Assembly (NCBI GenBank): GCA_947247005.1
Contig: OX365947.1
Span: 4,106,530 to 4,170,529, forward strand
DNA from: Spisula solida
Lineage: Eukaryota; Mollusca; Bivalvia; Venerida; Mactridae
Length of the DNA: 64,000 nt
Direction: 5' to 3'
The notes under the pieces: model-generated
Database searches by the model: none
The model's input: the letters and a program-made list of their open reading frames with translations, nothing else
Told to the model about the DNA's origin: nothing
In this document: in pieces, positions 10,185 through 23,734 of the stretch
How positions within the stretch are numbered: position 1 is the stretch's first letter
Layout of the letters: each line of letters opens with the position of its first letter
Position numbers and translations under genes: made by a program

Positions 10185-11209
10185 CTTGAATAGTAAGCTA
10201 TTGCAAGAGAAATGTGATTTCTGATTTGCGCTGCAGCCTTTTTATAGGAAACGCGAGTAGTTGTAAATTAATTCATTTTTGACACGTAGAGTGACTGAGA
10301 TGACACGTTGATTAATTAACTCGTGTCGTTAACACTACAATGGCATCTGTTAATCGGTGATTAATCACCGTGACGTGTTTGATTAGATTAGTGTGTATTT
10401 GTCAAACATTCCACACATGACTGATCAGCAATATTGAACCTGTCAAGTTGGAAAATGGTCGCACAGTACTATAATTATTTAAGAAAAAACTTTATTTAAA
10501 AAATTACAAAATATAAAAACAATTCAAATATACGTAAGCATTTAACATTGTATTACGAGAGACATTTGGCCCCTAAATAATTCAGTAATACACAAACTGA
10601 CTTTATACGATTCAGTTAGGCAGCAGTTTAATAATACTATACTGCATCGCACAAGTTGTGTAATATATGATCCGCCATTTTATATTGCACCAGTTATAAG
10701 AACATGAGAAGGTTGTAATTTTCTATAAATAATGTTTGAAATAATCTAAATTTGCACATCGGCATACAAACGTTATATAAGACGTGTAAGTACGGAAAAA
10801 ACGAACATTAAGCATGCATACTGGTGCGTTTTTGTTCTGAACTCATGTTTTATAGCATAACTGTAGTCGACATAATTGATATAACGTACTGTCCATATTG
10901 TCGTAGGTGGCGTGTTCGCACACAAAATGCGCGTGTTTAAATGTGGAAGGTATAGAGAAATTGTGTGTGACACCATGACAGTCGCAAAATTGCGACAATA
11001 ACTGTACTAATAATTTGCTACATATATACACGCATTGCGCCGCGCGCGTGTGTTTGTGTATTTACGAGTTTGTTTCAGACTATATCTAAGGTAGCTCGTG
11101 CGGGTGGGGTTTGACAGCTCATATAAGAAGTATTTCTTTCGAGAGAATTGGGTTGGCTCTAAAAAGGGCCGTTTGTGGAAAACGACGTGCGGTTTACATC
11201 CATGTAGAC

Positions 11210-11539
11210 TCAGTCAGTGTCCGATGAATACTCCGAATCGGAGCCCGACACTATCTCTACAGACTCGTCGAATAACTCACGGCGCAGCTCGGCGACCTTG
11301 TCTGCCTTGGCGTAGGCATACTCGTAGTACATGTTCCTAGCACGCTCTATGACGGCCAGCTTCAAGCGCAAGTTGTAACGAAATGAGCGGTTGTTGCAAC
11401 GCTTGGCCGCTTTGTAACGTTTCTGCACATCGCCGAGTCGCTGGTTGAGCATGACTATCTGATCGCAGGCCTTTCTAAAACGCCGCTCTGAATCGCTCAA
11501 AGTGAAACGCTTGTCAAGAGATTGAATTCGGGAAGGCAT
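11210..11539 (-). CDS. Tandem histone-like gene, copy 6
   Basis: Identical to copy 1 (Arg66). TATA box 11594-11601, stem-loop 11155-11170. Confidence 0.8.
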   Translation of the reverse strand: MPSRIQSLDKRFTLSDSERRFRKACDQIVMLNQRLGDVQKRYKAAKRCNNRSFRYNLRLKLAVIERARNMYYEYAYAKADKVAELRRELFDESVEIVSGSDSEYSSDTD

Positions 11540-12564
11540 CTTGAATAGTAAGCTATTGCAAGAGAAATGTGATTTCTGATTTGCGCTGCAGCCTTTTTAT
11601 AGGAAACGCGAGTAGTTGTAAATTAATTCATTTTTGACACGTAGAGTGACTGAGATGACACGTTGATTAATTAACTCGTGTCGTTAACACTACAATGGCA
11701 TCTGTTAATCGGTGATTAATCACCGTGACGTGTTTGATTAGATTAGTGTGTATTTGTCAAACATTCCACACATGACTGATCAGCAATATTGAACCTGTCA
11801 AGTTGGAAAATGGTCGCACAGTACTATAATTATTTAAGAAAAAACTTTATTTAAAAAATTACAAAATATAAAAACAATTCAAATATACGTAAGCATTTAA
11901 CATTGTATTACGAGAGACATTTGGCCCCTAAATAATTCAGTAATACACAAACTGACTTTATACGATTCAGTTAGGCAGCAGTTTAATAATACTATACTGC
12001 ATCGCACAAGTTGTGTAATATATGATCCGCCATTTTATATTGCACCAGTTATAAGAACATGAGAAGGTTGTAATTTTCTATAAATAATGTTTGAAATAAT
12101 CTAAATTTGCACATCGGCATACAAACGTTATATAAGACGTGTAAGTACGGAAAAAACGAACATTAAGCATGCATACTGGTGCGTTTTTGTTCTGAACTCA
12201 TGTTTTATAGCATAACTGTAGTCGACATAATTGATATAACGTACTGTCCATATTGTCGTAGGTGGCGTGTTCGCACACAAAATGCGCGTGTTTAAATGTG
12301 GAAGGTATAGAGAAATTGTGTGTGACACCATGACAGTCGCAAAATTGCGACAATAACTGTACTAATAATTTGCTACATATATACACGCATTGCGCCGCGC
12401 GCGTGTGTTTGTGTATTTACGAGTTTGTTTCAGACTATATCTAAGGTAGCTCGTGCGGGTGGGGTTTGACAGCTCATATAAGAAGTATTTCTTTCGAGAG
12501 AATTGGGTTGGCTCTAAAAAGGGCCGTTTGTGGAAAACGACGTGCGGTTTACATCCATGTAGAC

Positions 12565-12894
12565 TCAGTCAGTGTCCGATGAATACTCCGAATCGGAGCC
12601 CGACACTATCTCTACAGACTCGTCGAATAACTCACGGCGCAGCTCGGCGACCTTGTCTGCCTTGGCGTAGGCATACTCGTAGTACATGTTCCTAGCACGC
12701 TCTATGACGGCCAGCTTCAAGCGCAAGTTGTAACGAAATGAGCGGTTGTTGCAACGCTTGGCCGCTTTGTAACGTTTCTGCACATCGCCGAGTCGCTGGT
12801 TGAGCATGACTATCTGATCGCAGGCCTTTCTAAAACGCCGCTCTGAATCGCTCAAAGTGAAACGCTTGTCAAGAGATTGAATTCGGGAAGGCAT
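12565..12894 (-). CDS. Tandem histone-like gene, copy 7
   Basis: Identical to copy 1 (Arg66). TATA box 12949-12956, stem-loop 12510-12525. Confidence 0.8.
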   Translation of the reverse strand: MPSRIQSLDKRFTLSDSERRFRKACDQIVMLNQRLGDVQKRYKAAKRCNNRSFRYNLRLKLAVIERARNMYYEYAYAKADKVAELRRELFDESVEIVSGSDSEYSSDTD

Positions 12895-13919
12895 CTTGAA
12901 TAGTAAGCTATTGCAAGAGAAATGTGATTTCTGATTTGCGCTGCAGCCTTTTTATAGGAAACGCGAGTAGTTGTAAATTAATTCATTTTTGACACGTAGA
13001 GTGACTGAGATGACACGTTGATTAATTAACTCGTGTCGTTAACACTACAATGGCATCTGTTAATCGGTGATTAATCACCGTGACGTGTTTGATTAGATTA
13101 GTGTGTATTTGTCAAACATTCCACACATGACTGATCAGCAATATTGAACCTGTCAAGTTGGAAAATGGTCGCACAGTACTATAATTATTTAAGAAAAAAC
13201 TTTATTTAAAAAATTACAAAATATAAAAACAATTCAAATATACGTAAGCATTTAACATTGTATTACGAGAGACATTTGGCCCCTAAATAATTCAGTAATA
13301 CACAAACTGACTTTATACGATTCAGTTAGGCAGCAGTTTAATAATACTATACTGCATCGCACAAGTTGTGTAATATATGATCCGCCATTTTATATTGCAC
13401 CAGTTATAAGAACATGAGAAGGTTGTAATTTTCTATAAATAATGTTTGAAATAATCTAAATTTGCACATCGGCATACAAACGTTATATAAGACGTGTAAG
13501 TACGGAAAAAACGAACATTAAGCATGCATACTGGTGCGTTTTTGTTCTGAACTCATGTTTTATAGCATAACTGTAGTCGACATAATTGATATAACGTACT
13601 GTCCATATTGTCGTAGGTGGCGTGTTCGCACACAAAATGCGCGTGTTTAAATGTGGAAGGTATAGAGAAATTGTGTGTGACACCATGACAGTCGCAAAAT
13701 TGCGACAATAACTGTACTAATAATTTGCTACATATATACACGCATTGCGCCGCGCGCGTGTGTTTGTGTATTTACGAGTTTGTTTCAGACTATATCTAAG
13801 GTAGCTCGTGCGGGTGGGGTTTGACAGCTCATATAAGAAGTATTTCTTTCGAGAGAATTGGGTTGGCTCTAAAAAGGGCCGTTTGTGGAAAACGACGTGC
13901 GGTTTACATCCATGTAGAC

Positions 13920-14249
13920 TCAGTCAGTGTCCGATGAATACTCCGAATCGGAGCCCGACACTATCTCTACAGACTCGTCGAATAACTCACGGCGCAGCTC
14001 GGCGACCTTGTCTGCCTTGGCGTAGGCATACTCGTAGTACATGTTCCTAGCACGCTCTATGACGGCCAGCTTCAAGCGCAAGTTGTAACGAAATGAGCGG
14101 TTGTTGCAACGCTTGGCCGCTTTGTAACGTTTCTGCACATCGCCGAGTCGCTGGTTGAGCATGACTATCTGATCGCAGGCCTTTCTAAAACGCCGCTCTG
14201 AATCGCTCAAAGTGAAACGCTTGTCAAGAGATTGAATTCGGGAAGGCAT
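13920..14249 (-). CDS. Tandem histone-like gene, copy 8
   Basis: Identical to copy 1 (Arg66). TATA box 14304-14311, stem-loop 13865-13880. Confidence 0.8.
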   Translation of the reverse strand: MPSRIQSLDKRFTLSDSERRFRKACDQIVMLNQRLGDVQKRYKAAKRCNNRSFRYNLRLKLAVIERARNMYYEYAYAKADKVAELRRELFDESVEIVSGSDSEYSSDTD

Positions 14250-15274
14250 CTTGAATAGTAAGCTATTGCAAGAGAAATGTGATTTCTGATTTGCGCTGCA
14301 GCCTTTTTATAGGAAACGCGAGTAGTTGTAAATTAATTCATTTTTGACACGTAGAGTGACTGAGATGACACGTTGATTAATTAACTCGTGTCGTTAACAC
14401 TACAATGGCATCTGTTAATCGGTGATTAATCACCGTGACGTGTTTGATTAGATTAGTGTGTATTTGTCAAACATTCCACACATGACTGATCAGCAATATT
14501 GAACCTGTCAAGTTGGAAAATGGTCGCACAGTACTATAATTATTTAAGAAAAAACTTTATTTAAAAAATTACAAAATATAAAAACAATTCAAATATACGT
14601 AAGCATTTAACATTGTATTACGAGAGACATTTGGCCCCTAAATAATTCAGTAATACACAAACTGACTTTATACGATTCAGTTAGGCAGCAGTTTAATAAT
14701 ACTATACTGCATCGCACAAGTTGTGTAATATATGATCCGCCATTTTATATTGCACCAGTTATAAGAACATGAGAAGGTTGTAATTTTCTATAAATAATGT
14801 TTGAAATAATCTAAATTTGCACATCGGCATACAAACGTTATATAAGACGTGTAAGTACGGAAAAAACGAACATTAAGCATGCATACTGGTGCGTTTTTGT
14901 TCTGAACTCATGTTTTATAGCATAACTGTAGTCGACATAATTGATATAACGTACTGTCCATATTGTCGTAGGTGGCGTGTTCGCACACAAAATGCGCGTG
15001 TTTAAATGTGGAAGGTATAGAGAAATTGTGTGTGACACCATGACAGTCGCAAAATTGCGACAATAACTGTACTAATAATTTGCTACATATATACACGCAT
15101 TGCGCCGCGCGCGTGTGTTTGTGTATTTACGAGTTTGTTTCAGACTATATCTAAGGTAGCTCGTGCGGGTGGGGTTTGACAGCTCATATAAGAAGTATTT
15201 CTTTCGAGAGAATTGGGTTGGCTCTAAAAAGGGCCGTTTGTGGAAAACGACGTGCGGTTTACATCCATGTAGAC

Positions 15275-15604
15275 TCAGTCAGTGTCCGATGAATACTCCG
15301 AATCGGAGCCCGACACTATCTCTACAGACTCGTCGAATAACTCACGGCGCAGCTCGGCGACCTTGTCTGCCTTGGCGTAGGCATACTCGTAGTACATGTT
15401 CCTAGCACGCTCTATGACGGCCAGCTTCAAGCGCAAGTTGTAACGAAATGAGCGGTTGTTGCAACGCTTGGCCGCTTTGTAACGTTTCTGCACATCGCCG
15501 AGTCGCTGGTTGAGCATGACTATCTGATCGCAGGCCTTTCTAAAACGCCGCTCTGAATCGCTCAAAGTGAAACGCTTGTCAAGAGATTGAATTCGGGAAG
15601 GCAT
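15275..15604 (-). CDS. Tandem histone-like gene, copy 9
   Basis: Identical to copy 1 (Arg66). TATA box 15659-15666, stem-loop 15220-15235. Confidence 0.8.
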   Translation of the reverse strand: MPSRIQSLDKRFTLSDSERRFRKACDQIVMLNQRLGDVQKRYKAAKRCNNRSFRYNLRLKLAVIERARNMYYEYAYAKADKVAELRRELFDESVEIVSGSDSEYSSDTD

Positions 15605-16629
15605 CTTGAATAGTAAGCTATTGCAAGAGAAATGTGATTTCTGATTTGCGCTGCAGCCTTTTTATAGGAAACGCGAGTAGTTGTAAATTAATTCATTTTT
15701 GACACGTAGAGTGACTGAGATGACACGTTGATTAATTAACTCGTGTCGTTAACACTACAATGGCATCTGTTAATCGGTGATTAATCACCGTGACGTGTTT
15801 GATTAGATTAGTGTGTATTTGTCAAACATTCCACACATGACTGATCAGCAATATTGAACCTGTCAAGTTGGAAAATGGTCGCACAGTACTATAATTATTT
15901 AAGAAAAAACTTTATTTAAAAAATTACAAAATATAAAAACAATTCAAATATACGTAAGCATTTAACATTGTATTACGAGAGACATTTGGCCCCTAAATAA
16001 TTCAGTAATACACAAACTGACTTTATACGATTCAGTTAGGCAGCAGTTTAATAATACTATACTGCATCGCACAAGTTGTGTAATATATGATCCGCCATTT
16101 TATATTGCACCAGTTATAAGAACATGAGAAGGTTGTAATTTTCTATAAATAATGTTTGAAATAATCTAAATTTGCACATCGGCATACAAACGTTATATAA
16201 GACGTGTAAGTACGGAAAAAACGAACATTAAGCATGCATACTGGTGCGTTTTTGTTCTGAACTCATGTTTTATAGCATAACTGTAGTCGACATAATTGAT
16301 ATAACGTACTGTCCATATTGTCGTAGGTGGCGTGTTCGCACACAAAATGCGCGTGTTTAAATGTGGAAGGTATAGAGAAATTGTGTGTGACACCATGACA
16401 GTCGCAAAATTGCGACAATAACTGTACTAATAATTTGCTACATATATACACGCATTGCGCCGCGCGCGTGTGTTTGTGTATTTACGAGTTTGTTTCAGAC
16501 TATATCTAAGGTAGCTCGTGCGGGTGGGGTTTGACAGCTCATATAAGAAGTATTTCTTTCGAGAGAATTGGGTTGGCTCTAAAAAGGGCCGTTTGTGGAA
16601 AACGACGTGCGGTTTACATCCATGTAGAC

Positions 16630-16959
16630 TCAGTCAGTGTCCGATGAATACTCCGAATCGGAGCCCGACACTATCTCTACAGACTCGTCGAATAACTCAC
16701 GGCGCAGCTCGGCGACCTTGTCTGCCTTGGCGTAGGCATACTCGTAGTACATGTTCCTAGCACGCTCTATGACGGCCAGCTTCAAGCGCAAGTTGTAACG
16801 AAATGAGCGGTTGTTGCAACGCTTGGCCGCTTTGTAACGTTTCTGCACATCGCCGAGTCGCTGGTTGAGCATGACTATCTGATCGCAGGCCTTTCTAAAA
16901 CGCCGCTCTGAATCGCTCAAAGTGAAACGCTTGTCAAGAGATTGAATTCGGGAAGGCAT
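16630..16959 (-). CDS. Tandem histone-like gene, copy 10
   Basis: Identical to copy 1 (Arg66). TATA box 17014-17021, stem-loop 16575-16590. Confidence 0.8.
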   Translation of the reverse strand: MPSRIQSLDKRFTLSDSERRFRKACDQIVMLNQRLGDVQKRYKAAKRCNNRSFRYNLRLKLAVIERARNMYYEYAYAKADKVAELRRELFDESVEIVSGSDSEYSSDTD

Positions 16960-17984
16960 CTTGAATAGTAAGCTATTGCAAGAGAAATGTGATTTCTGAT
17001 TTGCGCTGCAGCCTTTTTATAGGAAACGCGAGTAGTTGTAAATTAATTCATTTTTGACACGTAGAGTGACTGAGATGACACGTTGATTAATTAACTCGTG
17101 TCGTTAACACTACAATGGCATCTGTTAATCGGTGATTAATCACCGTGACGTGTTTGATTAGATTAGTGTGTATTTGTCAAACATTCCACACATGACTGAT
17201 CAGCAATATTGAACCTGTCAAGTTGGAAAATGGTCGCACAGTACTATAATTATTTAAGAAAAAACTTTATTTAAAAAATTACAAAATATAAAAACAATTC
17301 AAATATACGTAAGCATTTAACATTGTATTACGAGAGACATTTGGCCCCTAAATAATTCAGTAATACACAAACTGACTTTATACGATTCAGTTAGGCAGCA
17401 GTTTAATAATACTATACTGCATCGCACAAGTTGTGTAATATATGATCCGCCATTTTATATTGCACCAGTTATAAGAACATGAGAAGGTTGTAATTTTCTA
17501 TAAATAATGTTTGAAATAATCTAAATTTGCACATCGGCATACAAACGTTATATAAGACGTGTAAGTACGGAAAAAACGAACATTAAGCATGCATACTGGT
17601 GCGTTTTTGTTCTGAACTCATGTTTTATAGCATAACTGTAGTCGACATAATTGATATAACGTACTGTCCATATTGTCGTAGGTGGCGTGTTCGCACACAA
17701 AATGCGCGTGTTTAAATGTGGAAGGTATAGAGAAATTGTGTGTGACACCATGACAGTCGCAAAATTGCGACAATAACTGTACTAATAATTTGCTACATAT
17801 ATACACGCATTGCGCCGCGCGCGTGTGTTTGTGTATTTACGAGTTTGTTTCAGACTATATCTAAGGTAGCTCGTGCGGGTGGGGTTTGACAGCTCATATA
17901 AGAAGTATTTCTTTCGAGAGAATTGGGTTGGCTCTAAAAAGGGCCGTTTGTGGAAAACGACGTGCGGTTTACATCCATGTAGAC

Positions 17985-18314
17985 TCAGTCAGTGTCCGAT
18001 GAATACTCCGAATCGGAGCCCGACACTATCTCTACAGACTCGTCGAATAACTCACGGCGCAGCTCGGCGACCTTGTCTGCCTTGGCGTAGGCATACTCGT
18101 AGTACATGTTCCTAGCACGCTCTATGACGGCCAGCTTCAAGCGCAAGTTGTAACGAAATGAGCGGTTGTTGCAACGCTTGGCCGCTTTGTAACGTTTCTG
18201 CACATCGCCGAGTCGCTGGTTGAGCATGACTATCTGATCGCAGGCCTTTCTAAAACGCCGCTCTGAATCGCTCAAAGTGAAACGCTTGTCAAGAGATTGA
18301 ATTCGGGAAGGCAT
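17985..18314 (-). CDS. Tandem histone-like gene, copy 11
   Basis: Identical to copy 1 (Arg66). TATA box 18369-18376, stem-loop 17930-17945. Confidence 0.8.
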   Translation of the reverse strand: MPSRIQSLDKRFTLSDSERRFRKACDQIVMLNQRLGDVQKRYKAAKRCNNRSFRYNLRLKLAVIERARNMYYEYAYAKADKVAELRRELFDESVEIVSGSDSEYSSDTD

Positions 18315-19339
18315 CTTGAATAGTAAGCTATTGCAAGAGAAATGTGATTTCTGATTTGCGCTGCAGCCTTTTTATAGGAAACGCGAGTAGTTGTAAATTA
18401 ATTCATTTTTGACACGTAGAGTGACTGAGATGACACGTTGATTAATTAACTCGTGTCGTTAACACTACAATGGCATCTGTTAATCGGTGATTAATCACCG
18501 TGACGTGTTTGATTAGATTAGTGTGTATTTGTCAAACATTCCACACATGACTGATCAGCAATATTGAACCTGTCAAGTTGGAAAATGGTCGCACAGTACT
18601 ATAATTATTTAAGAAAAAACTTTATTTAAAAAATTACAAAATATAAAAACAATTCAAATATACGTAAGCATTTAACATTGTATTACGAGAGACATTTGGC
18701 CCCTAAATAATTCAGTAATACACAAACTGACTTTATACGATTCAGTTAGGCAGCAGTTTAATAATACTATACTGCATCGCACAAGTTGTGTAATATATGA
18801 TCCGCCATTTTATATTGCACCAGTTATAAGAACATGAGAAGGTTGTAATTTTCTATAAATAATGTTTGAAATAATCTAAATTTGCACATCGGCATACAAA
18901 CGTTATATAAGACGTGTAAGTACGGAAAAAACGAACATTAAGCATGCATACTGGTGCGTTTTTGTTCTGAACTCATGTTTTATAGCATAACTGTAGTCGA
19001 CATAATTGATATAACGTACTGTCCATATTGTCGTAGGTGGCGTGTTCGCACACAAAATGCGCGTGTTTAAATGTGGAAGGTATAGAGAAATTGTGTGTGA
19101 CACCATGACAGTCGCAAAATTGCGACAATAACTGTACTAATAATTTGCTACATATATACACGCATTGCGCCGCGCGCGTGTGTTTGTGTATTTACGAGTT
19201 TGTTTCAGACTATATCTAAGGTAGCTCGTGCGGGTGGGGTTTGACAGCTCATATAAGAAGTATTTCTTTCGAGAGAATTGGGTTGGCTCTAAAAAGGGCC
19301 GTTTGTGGAAAACGACGTGCGGTTTACATCCATGTAGAC

Positions 19340-19669
19340 TCAGTCAGTGTCCGATGAATACTCCGAATCGGAGCCCGACACTATCTCTACAGACTCGTCG
19401 AATAACTCACGGCGCAGCTCGGCGACCTTGTCTGCCTTGGCGTAGGCATACTCGTAGTACATGTTCCTAGCACGCTCTATGACGGCCAGCTTCAAGCGCA
19501 AGTTGTAACGAAATGAGCGGTTGTTGCAACGCTTGGCCGCTTTGTAACGTTTCTGCACATCGCCGAGTCGCTGGTTGAGCATGACTATCTGATCGCAGGC
19601 CTTTCTAAAACGCCGCTCTGAATCGCTCAAAGTGAAACGCTTGTCAAGAGATTGAATTCGGGAAGGCAT
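19340..19669 (-). CDS. Tandem histone-like gene, copy 12
   Basis: Identical to copy 1 (Arg66). TATA box 19724-19731, stem-loop 19285-19300. Confidence 0.8.
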   Translation of the reverse strand: MPSRIQSLDKRFTLSDSERRFRKACDQIVMLNQRLGDVQKRYKAAKRCNNRSFRYNLRLKLAVIERARNMYYEYAYAKADKVAELRRELFDESVEIVSGSDSEYSSDTD

Positions 19670-20694
19670 CTTGAATAGTAAGCTATTGCAAGAGAAATGT
19701 GATTTCTGATTTGCGCTGCAGCCTTTTTATAGGAAACGCGAGTAGTTGTAAATTAATTCATTTTTGACACGTAGAGTGACTGAGATGACACGTTGATTAA
19801 TTAACTCGTGTCGTTAACACTACAATGGCATCTGTTAATCGGTGATTAATCACCGTGACGTGTTTGATTAGATTAGTGTGTATTTGTCAAACATTCCACA
19901 CATGACTGATCAGCAATATTGAACCTGTCAAGTTGGAAAATGGTCGCACAGTACTATAATTATTTAAGAAAAAACTTTATTTAAAAAATTACAAAATATA
20001 AAAACAATTCAAATATACGTAAGCATTTAACATTGTATTACGAGAGACATTTGGCCCCTAAATAATTCAGTAATACACAAACTGACTTTATACGATTCAG
20101 TTAGGCAGCAGTTTAATAATACTATACTGCATCGCACAAGTTGTGTAATATATGATCCGCCATTTTATATTGCACCAGTTATAAGAACATGAGAAGGTTG
20201 TAATTTTCTATAAATAATGTTTGAAATAATCTAAATTTGCACATCGGCATACAAACGTTATATAAGACGTGTAAGTACGGAAAAAACGAACATTAAGCAT
20301 GCATACTGGTGCGTTTTTGTTCTGAACTCATGTTTTATAGCATAACTGTAGTCGACATAATTGATATAACGTACTGTCCATATTGTCGTAGGTGGCGTGT
20401 TCGCACACAAAATGCGCGTGTTTAAATGTGGAAGGTATAGAGAAATTGTGTGTGACACCATGACAGTCGCAAAATTGCGACAATAACTGTACTAATAATT
20501 TGCTACATATATACACGCATTGCGCCGCGCGCGTGTGTTTGTGTATTTACGAGTTTGTTTCAGACTATATCTAAGGTAGCTCGTGCGGGTGGGGTTTGAC
20601 AGCTCATATAAGAAGTATTTCTTTCGAGAGAATTGGGTTGGCTCTAAAAAGGGCCGTTTGTGGAAAACGACGTGCGGTTTACATCCATGTAGAC

Positions 20695-21024
20695 TCAGTC
20701 AGTGTCCGATGAATACTCCGAATCGGAGCCCGACACTATCTCTACAGACTCGTCGAATAACTCACGGCGCAGCTCGGCGACCTTGTCTGCCTTGGCGTAG
20801 GCATACTCGTAGTACATGTTCCTAGCACGCTCTATGACGGCCAGCTTCAAGCGCAAGTTGTAACGAAATGAGCGGTTGTTGCAACGCTTGGCCGCTTTGT
20901 AACGTTTCTGCACATCGCCGAGTCGCTGGTTGAGCATGACTATCTGATCGCAGGCCTTTCTAAAACGCCGCTCTGAATCGCTCAAAGTGAAACGCTTGTC
21001 AAGAGATTGAATTCGGGAAGGCAT
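20695..21024 (-). CDS. Tandem histone-like gene, copy 13
   Basis: Identical to copy 1 (Arg66). TATA box 21079-21086, stem-loop 20640-20655. Confidence 0.8.
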   Translation of the reverse strand: MPSRIQSLDKRFTLSDSERRFRKACDQIVMLNQRLGDVQKRYKAAKRCNNRSFRYNLRLKLAVIERARNMYYEYAYAKADKVAELRRELFDESVEIVSGSDSEYSSDTD

Positions 21025-22049
21025 CTTGAATAGTAAGCTATTGCAAGAGAAATGTGATTTCTGATTTGCGCTGCAGCCTTTTTATAGGAAACGCGAGTAG
21101 TTGTAAATTAATTCATTTTTGACACGTAGAGTGACTGAGATGACACGTTGATTAATTAACTCGTGTCGTTAACACTACAATGGCATCTGTTAATCGGTGA
21201 TTAATCACCGTGACGTGTTTGATTAGATTAGTGTGTATTTGTCAAACATTCCACACATGACTGATCAGCAATATTGAACCTGTCAAGTTGGAAAATGGTC
21301 GCACAGTACTATAATTATTTAAGAAAAAACTTTATTTAAAAAATTACAAAATATAAAAACAATTCAAATATACGTAAGCATTTAACATTGTATTACGAGA
21401 GACATTTGGCCCCTAAATAATTCAGTAATACACAAACTGACTTTATACGATTCAGTTAGGCAGCAGTTTAATAATACTATACTGCATCGCACAAGTTGTG
21501 TAATATATGATCCGCCATTTTATATTGCACCAGTTATAAGAACATGAGAAGGTTGTAATTTTCTATAAATAATGTTTGAAATAATCTAAATTTGCACATC
21601 GGCATACAAACGTTATATAAGACGTGTAAGTACGGAAAAAACGAACATTAAGCATGCATACTGGTGCGTTTTTGTTCTGAACTCATGTTTTATAGCATAA
21701 CTGTAGTCGACATAATTGATATAACGTACTGTCCATATTGTCGTAGGTGGCGTGTTCGCACACAAAATGCGCGTGTTTAAATGTGGAAGGTATAGAGAAA
21801 TTGTGTGTGACACCATGACAGTCGCAAAATTGCGACAATAACTGTACTAATAATTTGCTACATATATACACGCATTGCGCCGCGCGCGTGTGTTTGTGTA
21901 TTTACGAGTTTGTTTCAGACTATATCTAAGGTAGCTCGTGCGGGTGGGGTTTGACAGCTCATATAAGAAGTATTTCTTTCGAGAGAATTGGGTTGGCTCT
22001 AAAAAGGGCCGTTTGTGGAAAACGACGTGCGGTTTACATCCATGTAGAC

Positions 22050-22379
22050 TCAGTCAGTGTCCGATGAATACTCCGAATCGGAGCCCGACACTATCTCTAC
22101 AGACTCGTCGAATAACTCACGGCGCAGCTCGGCGACCTTGTCTGCCTTGGCGTAGGCATACTCGTAGTACATGTTCCTAGCACGCTCTATGACGGCCAGC
22201 TTCAAGCGCAAGTTGTAACGAAATGAGCGGTTGTTGCAACGCTTGGCCGCTTTGTAACGTTTCTGCACATCGCCGAGTCGCTGGTTGAGCATGACTATCT
22301 GATCGCAGGCCTTTCTAAAACGCCGCTCTGAATCGCTCAAAGTGAAACGCTTGTCAAGAGATTGAATTCGGGAAGGCAT
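22050..22379 (-). CDS. Tandem histone-like gene, copy 14
   Basis: Identical to copy 1 (Arg66). TATA box 22434-22441, stem-loop 21995-22010. Confidence 0.8.
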   Translation of the reverse strand: MPSRIQSLDKRFTLSDSERRFRKACDQIVMLNQRLGDVQKRYKAAKRCNNRSFRYNLRLKLAVIERARNMYYEYAYAKADKVAELRRELFDESVEIVSGSDSEYSSDTD

Positions 22380-23404
22380 CTTGAATAGTAAGCTATTGCA
22401 AGAGAAATGTGATTTCTGATTTGCGCTGCAGCCTTTTTATAGGAAACGCGAGTAGTTGTAAATTAATTCATTTTTGACACGTAGAGTGACTGAGATGACA
22501 CGTTGATTAATTAACTCGTGTCGTTAACACTACAATGGCATCTGTTAATCGGTGATTAATCACCGTGACGTGTTTGATTAGATTAGTGTGTATTTGTCAA
22601 ACATTCCACACATGACTGATCAGCAATATTGAACCTGTCAAGTTGGAAAATGGTCGCACAGTACTATAATTATTTAAGAAAAAACTTTATTTAAAAAATT
22701 ACAAAATATAAAAACAATTCAAATATACGTAAGCATTTAACATTGTATTACGAGAGACATTTGGCCCCTAAATAATTCAGTAATACACAAACTGACTTTA
22801 TACGATTCAGTTAGGCAGCAGTTTAATAATACTATACTGCATCGCACAAGTTGTGTAATATATGATCCGCCATTTTATATTGCACCAGTTATAAGAACAT
22901 GAGAAGGTTGTAATTTTCTATAAATAATGTTTGAAATAATCTAAATTTGCACATCGGCATACAAACGTTATATAAGACGTGTAAGTACGGAAAAAACGAA
23001 CATTAAGCATGCATACTGGTGCGTTTTTGTTCTGAACTCATGTTTTATAGCATAACTGTAGTCGACATAATTGATATAACGTACTGTCCATATTGTCGTA
23101 GGTGGCGTGTTCGCACACAAAATGCGCGTGTTTAAATGTGGAAGGTATAGAGAAATTGTGTGTGACACCATGACAGTCGCAAAATTGCGACAATAACTGT
23201 ACTAATAATTTGCTACATATATACACGCATTGCGCCGCGCGCGTGTGTTTGTGTATTTACGAGTTTGTTTCAGACTATATCTAAGGTAGCTCGTGCGGGT
23301 GGGGTTTGACAGCTCATATAAGAAGTATTTCTTTCGAGAGAATTGTGTTGGCTCTAAAAAGGGCCGTTTGTGGAAAACGACGTGCGGTTTACATCCATGT
23401 AGAC

Positions 23405-23734
23405 TCAGTCAGTGTCCGATGAATACTCCGAATCGGAGCCCGACACTATCTCTACAGACTCGTCGAATAACTCACGGCGCAGCTCGGCGACCTTGTCTGC
23501 CTTGGCGTAGGCATACTCGTAGTACATGTTCCTAGCACGCTCTATGACGGCCAGCTTCAAGCGCAAGTTGTAACGAAATGAGCGGTTGTTGCAACGCTTG
23601 GCCGCTTTGTAACGTTTCTGCACATCGCCGAGCCGCTGGTTGAGCATGACTATCTGATCGCAGGCCTTTCTAAAACGCCGCTCTGAATCGCTCAAAGTGA
23701 AACGCTTGTCAAGAGATTGAATTCGGGAAGGCAT
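23405..23734 (-). CDS. Tandem histone-like gene, copy 15 (variant 3' end)
   Basis: Protein identical to copy 1, but codon 34 is CGG instead of CGA (plus-strand T to C at 23633), a silent change. The post-stem-loop sequence is AACACA instead of AACCCA (plus-strand 23346). A spacer base at 23891 is A instead of T. Copy 16 shares all three changes. TATA box 23789-23796, stem-loop 23350-23365. Confidence 0.8.
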   Translation of the reverse strand: MPSRIQSLDKRFTLSDSERRFRKACDQIVMLNQRLGDVQKRYKAAKRCNNRSFRYNLRLKLAVIERARNMYYEYAYAKADKVAELRRELFDESVEIVSGSDSEYSSDTD